The notes: generated by a model not told the origin, from the sequence alone. A DNA stretch of 64,000 nt from Neomegalonema sp. (GCF_028688855.1 NZ_JAQTXI010000006.1:62001-126000), one strand, 5' to 3'. Numbered from the stretch's first letter, positions 46,868 through 56,445 are shown. Numbers and translations are program-made.

Positions 46868-48109
46868 ATGCGGATCGTCGTTCTGGGTGCGGGAATCATC
46901 GGCCTCGCTGCGGCGCACGCGCTGCTGGACGAAGGCCACGAGGTCGAGATCGTGGACGGCGAAGGCCCGGCCGCCGGAACCTCGCAGGGCAACGCCGGAT
47001 GGATCGAGCATCTGGACGTCATGCCGCTGGCCTCGCCGAAGGTCTGGCGGCATCTGCCGCGCTGGCTGGCCGATCCGGAGGGGCCTCTCGCGATCTCGCC
47101 GGGCTATCTGCCGCAGCTGGCGCCCTGGCTCTGGCGCTTCGTGCTGGCGAGCCGTCCCGGACGCCTCGACGCCTCGACCCGGGCGATCCGGGCGATCAAC
47201 GCGCAGTCTCTGCCCGCCTGGGAGCGCCGTCTGAAGGCCCTCGGGCTGGAGGGGCTGCTCCGGCGCCGGGGCTTCCTCTCGGTCTGGCTGAAGGAGGGCG
47301 ACTGGAAGGCCTCGCAGAAGATGCTGGAGCTTCAGCGCGGCTTCGGGATCGAAGTCGAGACCCTCGGCGGCGACGAGGCCCGCAAGCTGGAGCCCGCCCT
47401 TGGTCCGGCGATCATGGCGGGGGCCTTCTATCCGACGGGCGCCAACGTCAATGATCCGAAGCTCTTCACGCTGGCGCTGGCGGAGAAGGCTCTGGAGCGG
47501 GGCGCGAAGCTGACCCTCGGCCATGTCGCGCGCATCGAGCCCCAGGAGGCCGGCGTGATCCTGCGCGGCTTCGAGGGGCAAGTGGTGGCGCAGGGCGAGC
47601 GCGTGGTCCTCAGCGCGGGGATCTGGTCGAAGCCTCTGGCGGCGAGCCTCGGGGATCGGGTGCAGCTCGACACCGAACGCGGCTACAACCTCACGCTGGA
47701 GCCGGGGAGGCTGGGCCTGACGCGCCCGGTCTATTACGAGGGCCTCGCCTTCGTGACCACGCCCCTCGACACCGGAGACCGCATCGGCGGCAGCGTGGAG
47801 TTCGCCGGACTCAAGGCGCCGCCCAACTGGAAGCGCGTGGACGCCATCATCGGACGTGTGAAGCGGGCTCTGCCGCATTTCGATCCCAGGCCCGGCGAAG
47901 GCCGTCGCTGGATGGGGTTCCGGCCTTCGACTCCCGACAGCCTGCCGATCATCGGGGCTTCGCCTCAGGATCCGCGGGTGGTCCACGCCTATGGCCATGG
48001 GCATTACGGTTTGACTCAGGCCGCCGCCACCGCCGAGGCCGTCGCGGCGCTGATCGCCGGGCGCAAGCCCGCTTTCGACCTCAAGCCCTATGATCCGGGG
48101 CGGTTCTGA
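46868..48109 (+). CDS. D-amino-acid dehydrogenase-like FAD oxidoreductase
   Basis: 413-residue DAO-family flavoprotein. The N-terminal FAD fold is RIVVLGAGIIGLAAAHALLD, followed by GTSQGNAGWIEHLDVMPLAS as in DadA. The C-terminal WMGFRPSTPDSLPIIGASP and AYGHGHYGLTQAAATAEAV are the family's substrate/FAD closing motifs. It probably passes electrons to the quinone pool during D-amino acid oxidation. GGGAG precedes ATG 46868. Confidence 0.9.
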   Translation: MRIVVLGAGIIGLAAAHALLDEGHEVEIVDGEGPAAGTSQGNAGWIEHLDVMPLASPKVWRHLPRWLADPEGPLAISPGYLPQLAPWLWRFVLASRPGRLDASTRAIRAINAQSLPAWERRLKALGLEGLLRRRGFLSVWLKEGDWKASQKMLELQRGFGIEVETLGGDEARKLEPALGPAIMAGAFYPTGANVNDPKLFTLALAEKALERGAKLTLGHVARIEPQEAGVILRGFEGQVVAQGERVVLSAGIWSKPLAASLGDRVQLDTERGYNLTLEPGRLGLTRPVYYEGLAFVTTPLDTGDRIGGSVEFAGLKAPPNWKRVDAIIGRVKRALPHFDPRPGEGRRWMGFRPSTPDSLPIIGASPQDPRVVHAYGHGHYGLTQAAATAEAVAALIAGRKPAFDLKPYDPGRF

Positions 48110-48693
48110 TCCGAGAGAAGCCGCGCGACCTTCAGCGGCAGGCTCCCGCGTCCGGAGGCGGTCAGGGTCTTCAGGACCGCCGCCCGGGCCTCGGGCCGGG
48201 CCATGAGGGCGCGGGCGCGGGTCGCGGCTTCTTCGGCGCGGCCCTGCTCGGCGGCGAGGCGCAGCTGCGCGAGCTCGCCCTCTTCGTCGGAGAATGCGGC
48301 GAAGGCCGCCTCCGCCTCCGGCCAGCGCCCGAGCGCCAGCAGGAGCCGCGCCCGATTGCGTCGGGCGTCGGAATCCTGCGGATCGGCCTTCAGATAGGCC
48401 TCGAAGCCCGCCAGAGCCTCGGCGGGGCGGTTCGTCTCCATGAGCAGCGCCGCCCGCTCGTAGATCGCCTTGAGATGTCCGGGCTCCAGCTTCAGGGCGC
48501 GGTCGAACTCCGCGAGGGCCTCCTTGGGGCGGCCTGCGTGTTTCAGCGCCAGAGCCAGATTATGGACCAGGCCTCCCGGAGGCTTCGGCGCAAGCGCGAT
48601 CAACCCGCGCAGAGCCTCGACGGCGGCGGGCCAATCCGCCCGGGAAAGCGCCGCCTGAGCCTGAGCCGCCAGCCGGGCGGGATCGGGCCTCAA
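48088..48693 (-). CDS. TPR repeat protein at the end of the polyamine transporter operon
   Basis: 201 residues with TPR units (GGLVHNLALALKHAGRPKEA, LAEFDRALKLEPGHLKAIYE, RAALLMETNRPAEALAGFEA, DARRNRARLLLALGRWPEAE). The start is best as TTG 48693, which overlaps the upstream stop as TTGA and has GAGGA upstream; no ATG is available. The 3' end overlaps the convergent dehydrogenase gene by 22 bases. Function unknown. Confidence 0.7.
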   Translation of the reverse strand: MRPDPARLAAQAQAALSRADWPAAVEALRGLIALAPKPPGGLVHNLALALKHAGRPKEALAEFDRALKLEPGHLKAIYERAALLMETNRPAEALAGFEAYLKADPQDSDARRNRARLLLALGRWPEAEAAFAAFSDEEGELAQLRLAAEQGRAEEAATRARALMARPEARAAVLKTLTASGRGSLPLKVARLLSDQNRPGS

Positions 48694-49376
48694 TCGCCTG
48701 TCCTCAGGCGGCGATAGACCCCCGGCTCCGTGGCGAGGGACTCGCGCAAGGCGGCTTGCTCTGCGGCCTCTTCGGGCGTCAGGGGGCGCAACTCGATCTG
48801 GAGCGGCTCGCGGGGGATGGGCAGGATCTGCGCCACCGGAGTCCCCTTCGGCAGAATCCCCCGGAAATCGGGATCCACCCAGAGCGCCGGGAAATGGATC
48901 AGCCCGAGCCGAAAGAGATCCGCCTCCACGATCCCCGCCAAAGTGCGGAAAGGCAGATCCAGCCGGTTGAAGGGATGGACCACCAATAACGACCAGCCCG
49001 GCGGAGTCTCGATCGCCCAGCGGTTCAGGAACTTGACGATGAATTCGCCTTTCGGCGCGAAGGGCGCCCCCTGAGCCTGCTCCGGGGCGTGGATTCCGAT
49101 GGGCGAGCGCTCCGCCAGAGGCGGGGCCTCCGGGTCTCCCGACCATGAGAAGTCTTCGCCGTCGAAATGCAGATCCTCCGCCAGAGGCAGAAGAACCCCC
49201 GCCCTCATGGCGTCGAGGAAGGGCGGGCAATGCTTGAGCGTCCGCAGCTCCGCCCCCGCCACCTCGGACCAGGCCTGCGCGGGCATGGCCTTGAGCCAGT
49301 CCGGCAGGGCCTCGCGGGCGAGCCTGGGCGCGGCCAGGCTCCCGGCCTCGGCGGGGCGGCGGAAGATCAGCTTCAC
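48690..49376 (-). CDS. Conserved hypothetical protein (DUF6065-like)
   Basis: 228 residues starting VKLIFRRPAEAGSL from a GTG that overlaps the permease stop as GTGA. Segments PDWLKAMPAQAW, GEFIVKFLNRWAIETPPGW, HPFNRLDLPFRTLAGIVE and RGILPKGTPVAQILPIPRE fit a small uncharacterised family with this length. I think it is DUF6065 but cannot confirm. Translational coupling to an ABC permease suggests a link with the transported compound. Confidence 0.65.
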   Translation of the reverse strand: MKLIFRRPAEAGSLAAPRLAREALPDWLKAMPAQAWSEVAGAELRTLKHCPPFLDAMRAGVLLPLAEDLHFDGEDFSWSGDPEAPPLAERSPIGIHAPEQAQGAPFAPKGEFIVKFLNRWAIETPPGWSLLVVHPFNRLDLPFRTLAGIVEADLFRLGLIHFPALWVDPDFRGILPKGTPVAQILPIPREPLQIELRPLTPEEAAEQAALRESLATEPGVYRRLRTGD

Positions 49377-50230
49377 GCGGTCTTCTTTCTCAGGCTGAAG
49401 GCCCAGAGCGCCGCGAAGACCACCGTCAGCAGGATGAAGATCACGCCGATGGCGTTGATCGTCGGCGAGACGCCGAAGCGCATCCGCGCGCCGATCTCCG
49501 TCACGAGGGTCCATGAGGAGCCGATGGCGAAGAAGGTCGTGTTGTAATTCTCGTTGGATTGCAGGAAGGCGATGGCCGAAGCCGCCACGATGGTCGGCGT
49601 GAGGTAAGGCAGAGTCACCCGCCGGAAGGCGAAGAATCCCGAAGCCCCGAGATCCAGCGCGGCTTCTTCAAGCGAGCGGTCCTGACGCTGCAGCCGCGCC
49701 ATGAACATCAGCATGCAATAGGAGGCGATGAAGCAGCTTTGCGCCAGCATGGCCGTGAAGAGTCCGGCCTGAACGCCGAAGGCGTCGCGCCAGAAGATCA
49801 TCGTCGAGACGCCGAGCACGATTCCGGGCGTCAGCAGCGGCGAGACGAGGGCGGTGTAAAGCGGCCCCGTGGCCTTGCTCCCGATGCGCGTCAGGAGCAG
49901 CGCCCCCGCCAGCCCGAGCGGAACCGAAATCGCGATGACGCCCAAGGCGATCAGGATCGAATGCTTCAGGCCCTGAAGGAAACGCGTCTCCTGAGGCAGA
50001 CCGCGCACGATCACGCGCCCGGCTTCGTCGGTGCGTCCGGTGAACCAGTCGGTCGTGAAGCCGCGCCAGTCCAGAGCCGAAGGCGTCGGGTTCGCGTTGA
50101 AGGCCGCCCCCGCCATGAGCAGGATCGGCAGGAACATGAAGCCCAGGAACAAGGCCACATAGACTTTCAGGATCACGCCGGACCAGTCGGTCGGGGTCCT
50201 GGCTCCGGGAGCTGCGACGGCGACGCTCAT
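49373..50230 (-). CDS. Polyamine-type ABC transporter permease (PotC-like)
   Basis: Second inner-membrane permease, 285 residues, about six helices. The EAA loop is LEEAALDLGASGFFAFRRVTLP, contacting the ATPase. TM1 is LKVYVALFLGFMFLPILLM. ATG 50230 overlaps the PotB stop as ATGA. The frame runs on upstream as a shadow. Import of spermidine/putrescine or a related cation is inferred from family. Confidence 0.92.
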   Translation of the reverse strand: MSVAVAAPGARTPTDWSGVILKVYVALFLGFMFLPILLMAGAAFNANPTPSALDWRGFTTDWFTGRTDEAGRVIVRGLPQETRFLQGLKHSILIALGVIAISVPLGLAGALLLTRIGSKATGPLYTALVSPLLTPGIVLGVSTMIFWRDAFGVQAGLFTAMLAQSCFIASYCMLMFMARLQRQDRSLEEAALDLGASGFFAFRRVTLPYLTPTIVAASAIAFLQSNENYNTTFFAIGSSWTLVTEIGARMRFGVSPTINAIGVIFILLTVVFAALWAFSLRKKTA

Positions 50231-51441
50231 CGGGCGATCTCCCGGATGCCGACGCGGAAGACCCGCATCACGAGGAAGATGAAGATCGTGCAGGAGACCA
50301 GCAGCAGCAGCGCCTGAGCCGACCCCACGTTCCAGCTGTTCGACTCGAAGAAATTGCGGTTGACGATCTGGCTGAACCAGTCGGGATGCAGCCCCGGCCC
50401 CACGAGTTGCGGCACCGACAGCGAGCCCACCGCCAGCATGAAGGTCATGATGGCCCCCACCGCCACGCCGGGCCGGGCGTGCGGCAGAGCCACGCGCCAG
50501 TGAATCCGCCATGAGCTCGCCCCGAGATCGCGCGCCGCCTCGATCTGGTTGCGGTCGAGGGTTTCGAGCGAGCCGTAGATCGGGAAGACCATGAAGAGCA
50601 TGTAGGTGTAGACCATCACCAGGAACACCGAACCATTCGAGGCCAGCCAGCGGATCGCCCCGCCCTGGGAGAGGTCGATGATCCCGAGCGCGTCCAGCGC
50701 ATGATTCAGCAGGCCCTGATTGGCGAGGATCATCGTCCAGGCGAAGATCCGCAGCAGCTCGTTCAGGGCGTAGGGGATGGTGAGCGCCAGCAGCAGAAGC
50801 GCCGTGCGGCGGGGCGTCTTCGCCTGAGCGGCGGCGTAGGCGATGGGATAGCAGACAAGGAAGCTCAGCGCCGTCACGCAGAGCGCATAGACCAGCGTCA
50901 GGCCGAAGATCCGCCAGTGCAGCGGACTCATCAGGGTGAAGTTGCGCAGCGACCAGCCCTGGGCGGCGGCCTCCTCGGCGCGCAGGCGCTGGGCCGTCGC
51001 GCGGGATTCGGCGATGGTCTCCGTGAGGCCGTCGCGTTCGGCGCGCAGGCGTTCGAGCCGCGCCTCCGGGGCTTCGGCGGAGGCGCCCCCCGGAGAAGGC
51101 GTGAGGCCTGGAGTCGGGAGGCCGGGGCGAGGCGCTCCGGGACTCGGCAGCCCCGCGAAGGGATTGGAGGGGCTCGGCGCAGCCGGAGCCGCGCCCGAGA
51201 CGCCCGCCGCGACTTCGCGCTCAAGGGCGCGGATGTCGAAATTCATGGTGGCGACGCGCTGCTGAAGACGGTTTGCCTCCAGCACCGCCTGAGCCGCCGC
51301 GCCGTCTCTGGCTTCGTAATGGAAGGCCCTCTGGATCATGCTGATCTGCGGCATGAGGATCAGCGCGAGGAACCAGAAGGCGACCAGCGCCAGAATCAGC
51401 CCGGTGAGGAAGCGTCCGTAGAAGCGCGCCATCTCACCCAT
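50227..51441 (-). CDS. Polyamine-type ABC transporter permease (PotB-like) with a large insert
   Basis: 404 residues, against about 280-310 for classical PotB. TM1 (about 12-35) is followed by a periplasmic insertion (about 46-165) made of coiled coil, a Pro/Gly/Ser linker (PSNPFAGLPSPGAPRPG) and a second coiled coil. The usual permease core then follows, with the EAA loop IEAARDLGASSWRIHWRVAL. The insert does not interrupt the frame. It overlaps potA by eight bases. Confidence 0.9.
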   Translation of the reverse strand: MGEMARFYGRFLTGLILALVAFWFLALILMPQISMIQRAFHYEARDGAAAQAVLEANRLQQRVATMNFDIRALEREVAAGVSGAAPAAPSPSNPFAGLPSPGAPRPGLPTPGLTPSPGGASAEAPEARLERLRAERDGLTETIAESRATAQRLRAEEAAAQGWSLRNFTLMSPLHWRIFGLTLVYALCVTALSFLVCYPIAYAAAQAKTPRRTALLLLALTIPYALNELLRIFAWTMILANQGLLNHALDALGIIDLSQGGAIRWLASNGSVFLVMVYTYMLFMVFPIYGSLETLDRNQIEAARDLGASSWRIHWRVALPHARPGVAVGAIMTFMLAVGSLSVPQLVGPGLHPDWFSQIVNRNFFESNSWNVGSAQALLLLVSCTIFIFLVMRVFRVGIREIAR

Positions 51442-52510
51442 GGGCCAGAGCCCCCGCCCGCAGCACGCGGGCGTCGCGGCTGGAGAAGCCCAACTCCATT
51501 TCGCCTTCGGGCGGCGTCGCGCCCTCGTTGGGCAGCTGGAGCAGGATCCGCTGATCTCCGGCGCGCAGATGGAGATTGAAGAAAGGCCCCTCCAGATCCG
51601 CCCGCTCGACCTGAGCCCTCAACCGGAGGTCATGCTCCGGGCGGGCGGGCGCGAGCCGTTCGGGGCGGATGAAGAGCATGGCCTCCTCGCCCGAGCCCAG
51701 AGAATCGGCGTTCTGGCCGCGCAGGAGTCCGAAGGGCGTCTCGACCTCGACGAGGCCGCCTTCCGCGCCGGCCGTCCGGCCGCGGAAGAGGTTGTTCTCG
51801 CCGACGAAGGTGGCCGCGAAGCTGGTCGCGGGGCGATTGTAGATCTCTTCGGTCGGCCCGACCTGCTCGACGCGTCCGGCGCGCATGACCGCCACGCGGT
51901 CGGACATGGCCAGAGCCTCGCCCTGATCATGGGTGATGTAGATGAAGGTCACGCCGGTGCGCCGCTGGATGGTCTTGAGCTCGGCGCGCATGTGCTGGCG
52001 CAGCTTGAGGTCCAGCGCCGACAGCGGTTCGTCGAGGAGCAGCACGGCGGGCTCCACCGCCAGAGCCCTCGCCACGGCCACGCGCTGACGCTGGCCGCCG
52101 GAGAGCTGAGACGGGCGCTTGTCCTCCTGCCCGCCGAGGGCGACCAGATCGAGCAATTCCTCGGCGCGCTTGCGGCGCCGGGCCTTAGGAACGCCCTGAG
52201 CCTCCAGCCCGAAGGCGACGTTCTCCCAGATGGTCATGAGCGGAAACAGCGCGAGGGTCTGGAAGATCAGGGCGGTGGGGCGCTTGTTGGGGGGCAGGGC
52301 GGTCATGTCCTGTCCGCCGATCAGCACGCGGCCTTCGCTGGGGCTCTGGAAGCCCGAGACCATGCGCAGGATGGTGGTCTTGCCGCAGCCCGAAGGCCCG
52401 AGGATCGAGAAGAATTCGCCCGCCTTGATCGTCAGATCCGTGGGCTCGACGGCGGTGAACTCGCCGAACCTCATGCCGAGCCTTTCGAGCGCGACTTCCT
52501 GTCCCTGCAT
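51434..52510 (-). CDS. Polyamine-type ABC transporter ATPase (PotA-like)
   Basis: 358 residues. Walker A is GPSGCGKTT, the signature LSGGQRQRVAVARAL, Walker B AVLLLDEPLSALD, and the switch His in YITHDQGEAL. A C-terminal TOBE regulatory domain lies at about 280-350. It energises the PotB/PotC pair; genes are in the order D-A-B-C on one strand. Confidence 0.95.
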   Translation of the reverse strand: MQGQEVALERLGMRFGEFTAVEPTDLTIKAGEFFSILGPSGCGKTTILRMVSGFQSPSEGRVLIGGQDMTALPPNKRPTALIFQTLALFPLMTIWENVAFGLEAQGVPKARRRKRAEELLDLVALGGQEDKRPSQLSGGQRQRVAVARALAVEPAVLLLDEPLSALDLKLRQHMRAELKTIQRRTGVTFIYITHDQGEALAMSDRVAVMRAGRVEQVGPTEEIYNRPATSFAATFVGENNLFRGRTAGAEGGLVEVETPFGLLRGQNADSLGSGEEAMLFIRPERLAPARPEHDLRLRAQVERADLEGPFFNLHLRAGDQRILLQLPNEGATPPEGEMELGFSSRDARVLRAGALAHG

Positions 52511-52592
52511 GGGGCCCCCTGCGGATTTCCGGATTCAGGAGATCCGGGCGAAGAGGCCTCCGCCCGGATCTTCAGCTTGGGATCAGGACGCC

Positions 52593-53714
52593 TCAGGCGT
52601 TGGTGATCTTGTCGACGTATTCCTGGGTCAGCGGAGTGATCCAGGGGGTGTCGGCCTGCCACCACCAGAGATTCGCCAGAGTCTCCGGCGAGTAGATCTC
52701 GGCGAAGGTCTTGGCGTATTCCTCGCCCGCATGGGCGGCGGCCTCCACGGCGGCGGAGTTGTAGCCGGTGTTGGCCACATGAAGTCCCGCCATCTCGCCT
52801 TCGTAGCAGGCGTTGATGAAGGCGTAGGCCTGGTCGAGGTTCTCGGCGCCGACGGGGATGGCCACGGAATCGAGCCAGGTCAGGCCGCCCTCCTTGGGCA
52901 TGCGGTATTTCCACTTGGCGTCCTGACGCGCGAGCAGGATGCCGGTGGTGTCCCAGGTCTGGCCGATGGAGCAGCCCTGCTGCGCAAAGGCGTTGGTGGC
53001 CTCGGTGGCGTTGTTCCAGAAGGCGCCGATGTCGCCCTTGTTCCTGATGATGAACTCGGCGATCTTGTCCCAGACGCGGCGGGCTTCGGCCTCGCTGGTG
53101 TAGATGTCGAGCATGCGGTTGGAGGGGACTTCGCCGGTGGCGTCGAGGTAGAGCCCCACGCCCATGATGCCCGAACGCTGACGCAGCGAGGCGCTCTTCG
53201 CCTTGCCCGACCAGAGCGAGCCATAGGAGACGTCGGCGTCCGCGAGGTCATGCACGGAGCTGTCGAAGGTGACCGCCTCGGTGCCCCAGTTGAAGGGCAG
53301 GGCCACGCGCTTTCCGTCCTGCACGGCGCCGAGCGCGATGGAGTCGCGGACCATCGAGGGGATGATGGCGTCCATGTGGATCTTCGATTCGTCGATCTCC
53401 TGGAGCAGGAACTTGTCGCCGTCGCGATAGCCGACCACGTTGGTCACGCTCGGGAAGATCACGTCGAAGCCCTTGCCGCCAGCGGCCTTGAGCTTCTGCT
53501 GGGCCTCGTCGTTGGAGCCGTAGGTCGAGAGGTTGACCTTGATGCCGGTCTTGTCCTCGAAATGCTTGATCTGGTTGTCCTGGACGTAATCGCCCCAGGC
53601 GAAGACGTTCACCGAGCCCGAGGAGGCCAGCGCGTCGCGCGAACGCAGGACCGCAGGAGCCGCGAGGGCGGCGGCCGCGCCCTTCAGGACGAAACGGCGG
53701 TTGAATCTCGACAT
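52593..53714 (-). CDS. Periplasmic polyamine-type substrate-binding protein (PotD-like)
   Basis: 373 residues, starting MSRFNRRFVLKGAAAALAAP, a twin-arginine (Tat) signal. The mature protein begins VNVFAWGDYVQDNQIKHFED as in PotD/PotF family proteins, with FDVIFPSVTNVVG and LPFNWGTEAVTFD. ATG 53714 is preferred over upstream starts because it places the RR motif correctly. First gene of the operon. The ligand may be a polyamine or another cation. Confidence 0.93.
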   Translation of the reverse strand: MSRFNRRFVLKGAAAALAAPAVLRSRDALASSGSVNVFAWGDYVQDNQIKHFEDKTGIKVNLSTYGSNDEAQQKLKAAGGKGFDVIFPSVTNVVGYRDGDKFLLQEIDESKIHMDAIIPSMVRDSIALGAVQDGKRVALPFNWGTEAVTFDSSVHDLADADVSYGSLWSGKAKSASLRQRSGIMGVGLYLDATGEVPSNRMLDIYTSEAEARRVWDKIAEFIIRNKGDIGAFWNNATEATNAFAQQGCSIGQTWDTTGILLARQDAKWKYRMPKEGGLTWLDSVAIPVGAENLDQAYAFINACYEGEMAGLHVANTGYNSAAVEAAAHAGEEYAKTFAEIYSPETLANLWWWQADTPWITPLTQEYVDKITNA

Positions 53715-53932
53715 CGGGGGTTCCCTTTTCTCTCCGGGCCGCCCGTCTGCGGCGGCTGGTCGCGCCATTGAAACCACCCCCTGCGTGACCTGTCCATGAC
53801 GTTTTCGCAAAAGAAAAGTCACAAGAGGCGCGTCGGAGGGGCTGCGGCCGCTTGCGCCCTGTCGCGCAGAGGGGAAAAGCTTTAGATTTCCTGCGTAAGA
53901 GGGTGCGAAACGCGATCACGAAGGAGAAGCGC

Positions 53933-54502
53933 GTGCGGTCGGCGATGGACGCGAGGATTCTGACGGCCCTTCTCCGGAGGGGCCTGCTGGCGGCGGGTCT
54001 GAGCGCGCTTGCGGCGGCTCCGGCTCTGGCGCAGGTCTGGCTTCGGGAGGGCGAACGGATCCAGGTGACGCCCGCGCCCGATCCCTCCGACCCCTTCGCT
54101 CCGCCGGGGCTCCCCGAGGAGCCGCCCCCCGCGCCCGAGCTTCTGGAGGCCCCCGCCCCCGCCGCCCGCATGAAGGCGGGCGAAGAGGCCCATCTGCGCT
54201 TTCTGGACCGCCGGACCTCCACGCGGGGCGCGCTGGTCTCGCCGGTGGGCTCCACGGCGCGTTACGGCGGGCTGATCGTCGAGGTGCTGGCCTGTCATCG
54301 CGAGATCGGCGGCGACGAATCCGCCGCCTTCCTGCGCATCCGCGAGGAGGCGACGGAGGGCGCCGCGACCGGAGCGCCGGTCTTCTCCGGCTGGATGTTC
54401 GCCCTGAGCCCTTCGCTCTCGGCGCTGGATCATCCGCGCTATGACGTCTGGGTGGCCGAGTGCAGGACCGCCGAAGGATCGGAATCCGCGGCGAACCGGT
54501 AG
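53933..54502 (+). CDS. DUF2155 domain protein
   Basis: 189 residues with a signal peptide (cleavage after LAAAPALAQ), a Pro-rich linker, and the DUF2155 domain: LRFLDRRTSTRGALVSPVGS, YGGLIVEVLACHRE, FLRIREE, then FSGWMFALSPSLSALDHPRY and DVWVAECR. The start is GTG 53933, because AAGGAG is six bases before it and ATG 53945 is too far away. The gene is usually linked with aat and accC in alphaproteobacteria, as here. The 3' ends of this gene and aat overlap. Confidence 0.9.
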   Translation: MRSAMDARILTALLRRGLLAAGLSALAAAPALAQVWLREGERIQVTPAPDPSDPFAPPGLPEEPPPAPELLEAPAPAARMKAGEEAHLRFLDRRTSTRGALVSPVGSTARYGGLIVEVLACHREIGGDESAAFLRIREEATEGAATGAPVFSGWMFALSPSLSALDHPRYDVWVAECRTAEGSESAANR

Positions 54503-55086
54503 AAGTCGCCCTTGCGCCGCAGGGCCGCCGCGAGCCGCCGCTGATAATCGGCGCGCGGAATCCGCAGAGCCCCGAACCGCGCCAGATGATCCGTGACGAA
54601 CTGCGTGTCGAGCAACTCGAAGCCTCCGGCCCGCAGCCGCGCCGCCAGATGGACCAGCGCGATCTTGCTGGCGTCGGTTTCGCGGCTGAACATGCTCTCG
54701 CCGAAGAAGGCCGCGCCCAGAGACACGCCGTAGAGGCCGCCGATCAGGCGATCCTCGCGCCAGATCTCCAGGCTATGGGCGCCGCCCTCGCGATGAAGCG
54801 CCGCATAGGCTTCGATGATCGGGCCGGTGATCCAGGTCTCCGGCCTGGCGCAGGCCTCCATGACGGCGCGGAAGTCGTGATCGAGCCGCACCTCGTAGCC
54901 GCCCCGCCTGAAGGTCTTCGCCAGCCGCGCGGGGACGTGGAAGGCCTCCAGAGGCAGGATCCCGCGCTCCGGCGGATCGAACCAGAGCACTTCCTCCCTG
55001 CGGGTCGAATCGCCCATCGGGAAGACGCCCGCCGCATAGGCGCGCCGCAGCAGCTCCGGCGTGATGCGCAACGGCGCGGCGCTCAT
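54439..55086 (-). CDS. aat: Leucyl/phenylalanyl-tRNA-protein transferase
   Basis: Adds Leu or Phe to N-terminal Lys/Arg of proteins for N-degron degradation by ClpAP. 215 residues: LLRRAYAAGVFPMGDSTR, WFDPPERGILPLEAFHVP, GGAHSLEIWREDRLIGGLYG, then AFFGESMFSRETDASKIALV. The length is normal. It starts two bases after the accC stop and is presumably cotranscribed with accBC. Confidence 0.96.
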   Translation of the reverse strand: MSAAPLRITPELLRRAYAAGVFPMGDSTRREEVLWFDPPERGILPLEAFHVPARLAKTFRRGGYEVRLDHDFRAVMEACARPETWITGPIIEAYAALHREGGAHSLEIWREDRLIGGLYGVSLGAAFFGESMFSRETDASKIALVHLAARLRAGGFELLDTQFVTDHLARFGALRIPRADYQRRLAAALRRKGDFYRFAADSDPSAVLHSATQTS

Positions 55087-55088
55087 GC

Positions 55089-56438
55089 TCACTCCGTCTT
55101 CTGGGCCGCCAGCCAGCGTTCGAGCCAGTGGATGTCGTAGTCTCCGGCCTGGATGTCGGGATTGTCGATCAGCTCCTCGAAGAGCGGCAGCGTGGTGTTC
55201 ACGCCGTCGACCACGATCTCGCTGAGCGCCCGACGCAGACGCATGAGGCATTCGGCGCGGCTGTCGGCGTGGACGATCAGCTTGCCGATCAGACTGTCGT
55301 AATAGGGCGGGATCCGGTAGCCCTCGTAGATCGCCGAATCCAGACGCACCCCGATGCCGCCGGGCGCATGGAAATACTTGATCACGCCGGGGCTGGGGAC
55401 GAAGGTCCGGGGGTTCTCGGCGTTGATGCGGCATTCTATGGCGTGGCCGCGCGGCTTGAGGTCCTCCTGACGGAAGGACAGCTTCTCGCCCGCCGCGACC
55501 CGGATCTGCTCGCGCACGAGATCCACGTCGTAGATGGCTTCGGTCACCGGATGCTCCACCTGGATGCGGGTGTTCATCTCGATGAAGTAGAACTGCCCCT
55601 CCTCGTAGAGGAATTCGATGGTGCCCGCGCCCAGATAGCCCAGCTGCCCGATGGCCGAAGCCACCGTGGCGCCGATCTCCTGGCGCTGGGCGGCGGTCAG
55701 GGCGGGGGAGGGCGATTCCTCCATCACCTTCTGATGACGCCGCTGCAAGGAGCAATCCCGCTCGCCGAGATGCACCACGTTGCCATGGGAATCGGCGAAG
55801 AGCTGCACCTCGATGTGGCGCGGCTTCTGGAGGTATTTCTCCATGTAGACCGCGTCGTCTCCGAAGGCGGCCTTGGCCTCGGCGCGGGCGGTGGCGAGGG
55901 CGTGGGGCAGCTCCTCGGCCGAGCGCGCGACCTTCATGCCGCGTCCTCCGCCGCCGGCGGCCGCCTTGACCAGCACCGGATAGCCCATCCCGGCGGCGAT
56001 GGCGAGGGCCTCGGCGTCGGTCTCGATTCCGCCCTCGGAGCCCGGCACCACCGGCACGCCCAGACGGCGCATGGTCTCCTTGGCGGCGATCTTGTCGCCC
56101 ATGAGGCGGATGTGCTCGGCCTTGGGGCCGATGAAGGTCAGGCCGTGCTCTTCGAGGATCTGGGCGAATTCGGCCTTCTCGGAGAGGAAGCCGTAGCCCG
56201 GATGCACCGCCTGGGCGCCGGTCAGCTCGCAGGCGGTGATGAGCGCGGGGATGTTCAGATAGCTCTGCTGCGCCGAGGGCGGCCCGATGCAGATGGATTC
56301 GTCGGCGAAGCGCACATGCATGGCCTCGGCGTCGGCGGTGGAGTGGGCGGCCACCGTGCGCACGCCCATGTCCTTGCAGGCGCGCAGGATGCGCAGCGCG
56401 ATCTCTCCGCGATTGGCGATCAGGATCTTGTCGAACAT
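55089..56438 (-). CDS. accC: Acetyl-CoA carboxylase, biotin carboxylase subunit
   Basis: Carboxylates biotin on AccB with bicarbonate and ATP, the first step of fatty acid synthesis. 449 residues: KILIANRGEIALRILRACKD, the glycine-rich loop KAAAGGGGRGMKVA, the metal-site segments GTIEFLYEEGQFYFIEMNTR and IQVEHPVTE. Complete and standard, seven bases after accB. Confidence 0.98.
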   Translation of the reverse strand: MFDKILIANRGEIALRILRACKDMGVRTVAAHSTADAEAMHVRFADESICIGPPSAQQSYLNIPALITACELTGAQAVHPGYGFLSEKAEFAQILEEHGLTFIGPKAEHIRLMGDKIAAKETMRRLGVPVVPGSEGGIETDAEALAIAAGMGYPVLVKAAAGGGGRGMKVARSAEELPHALATARAEAKAAFGDDAVYMEKYLQKPRHIEVQLFADSHGNVVHLGERDCSLQRRHQKVMEESPSPALTAAQRQEIGATVASAIGQLGYLGAGTIEFLYEEGQFYFIEMNTRIQVEHPVTEAIYDVDLVREQIRVAAGEKLSFRQEDLKPRGHAIECRINAENPRTFVPSPGVIKYFHAPGGIGVRLDSAIYEGYRIPPYYDSLIGKLIVHADSRAECLMRLRRALSEIVVDGVNTTLPLFEELIDNPDIQAGDYDIHWLERWLAAQKTE

Positions 56439-56445
56439 CCCGCCC

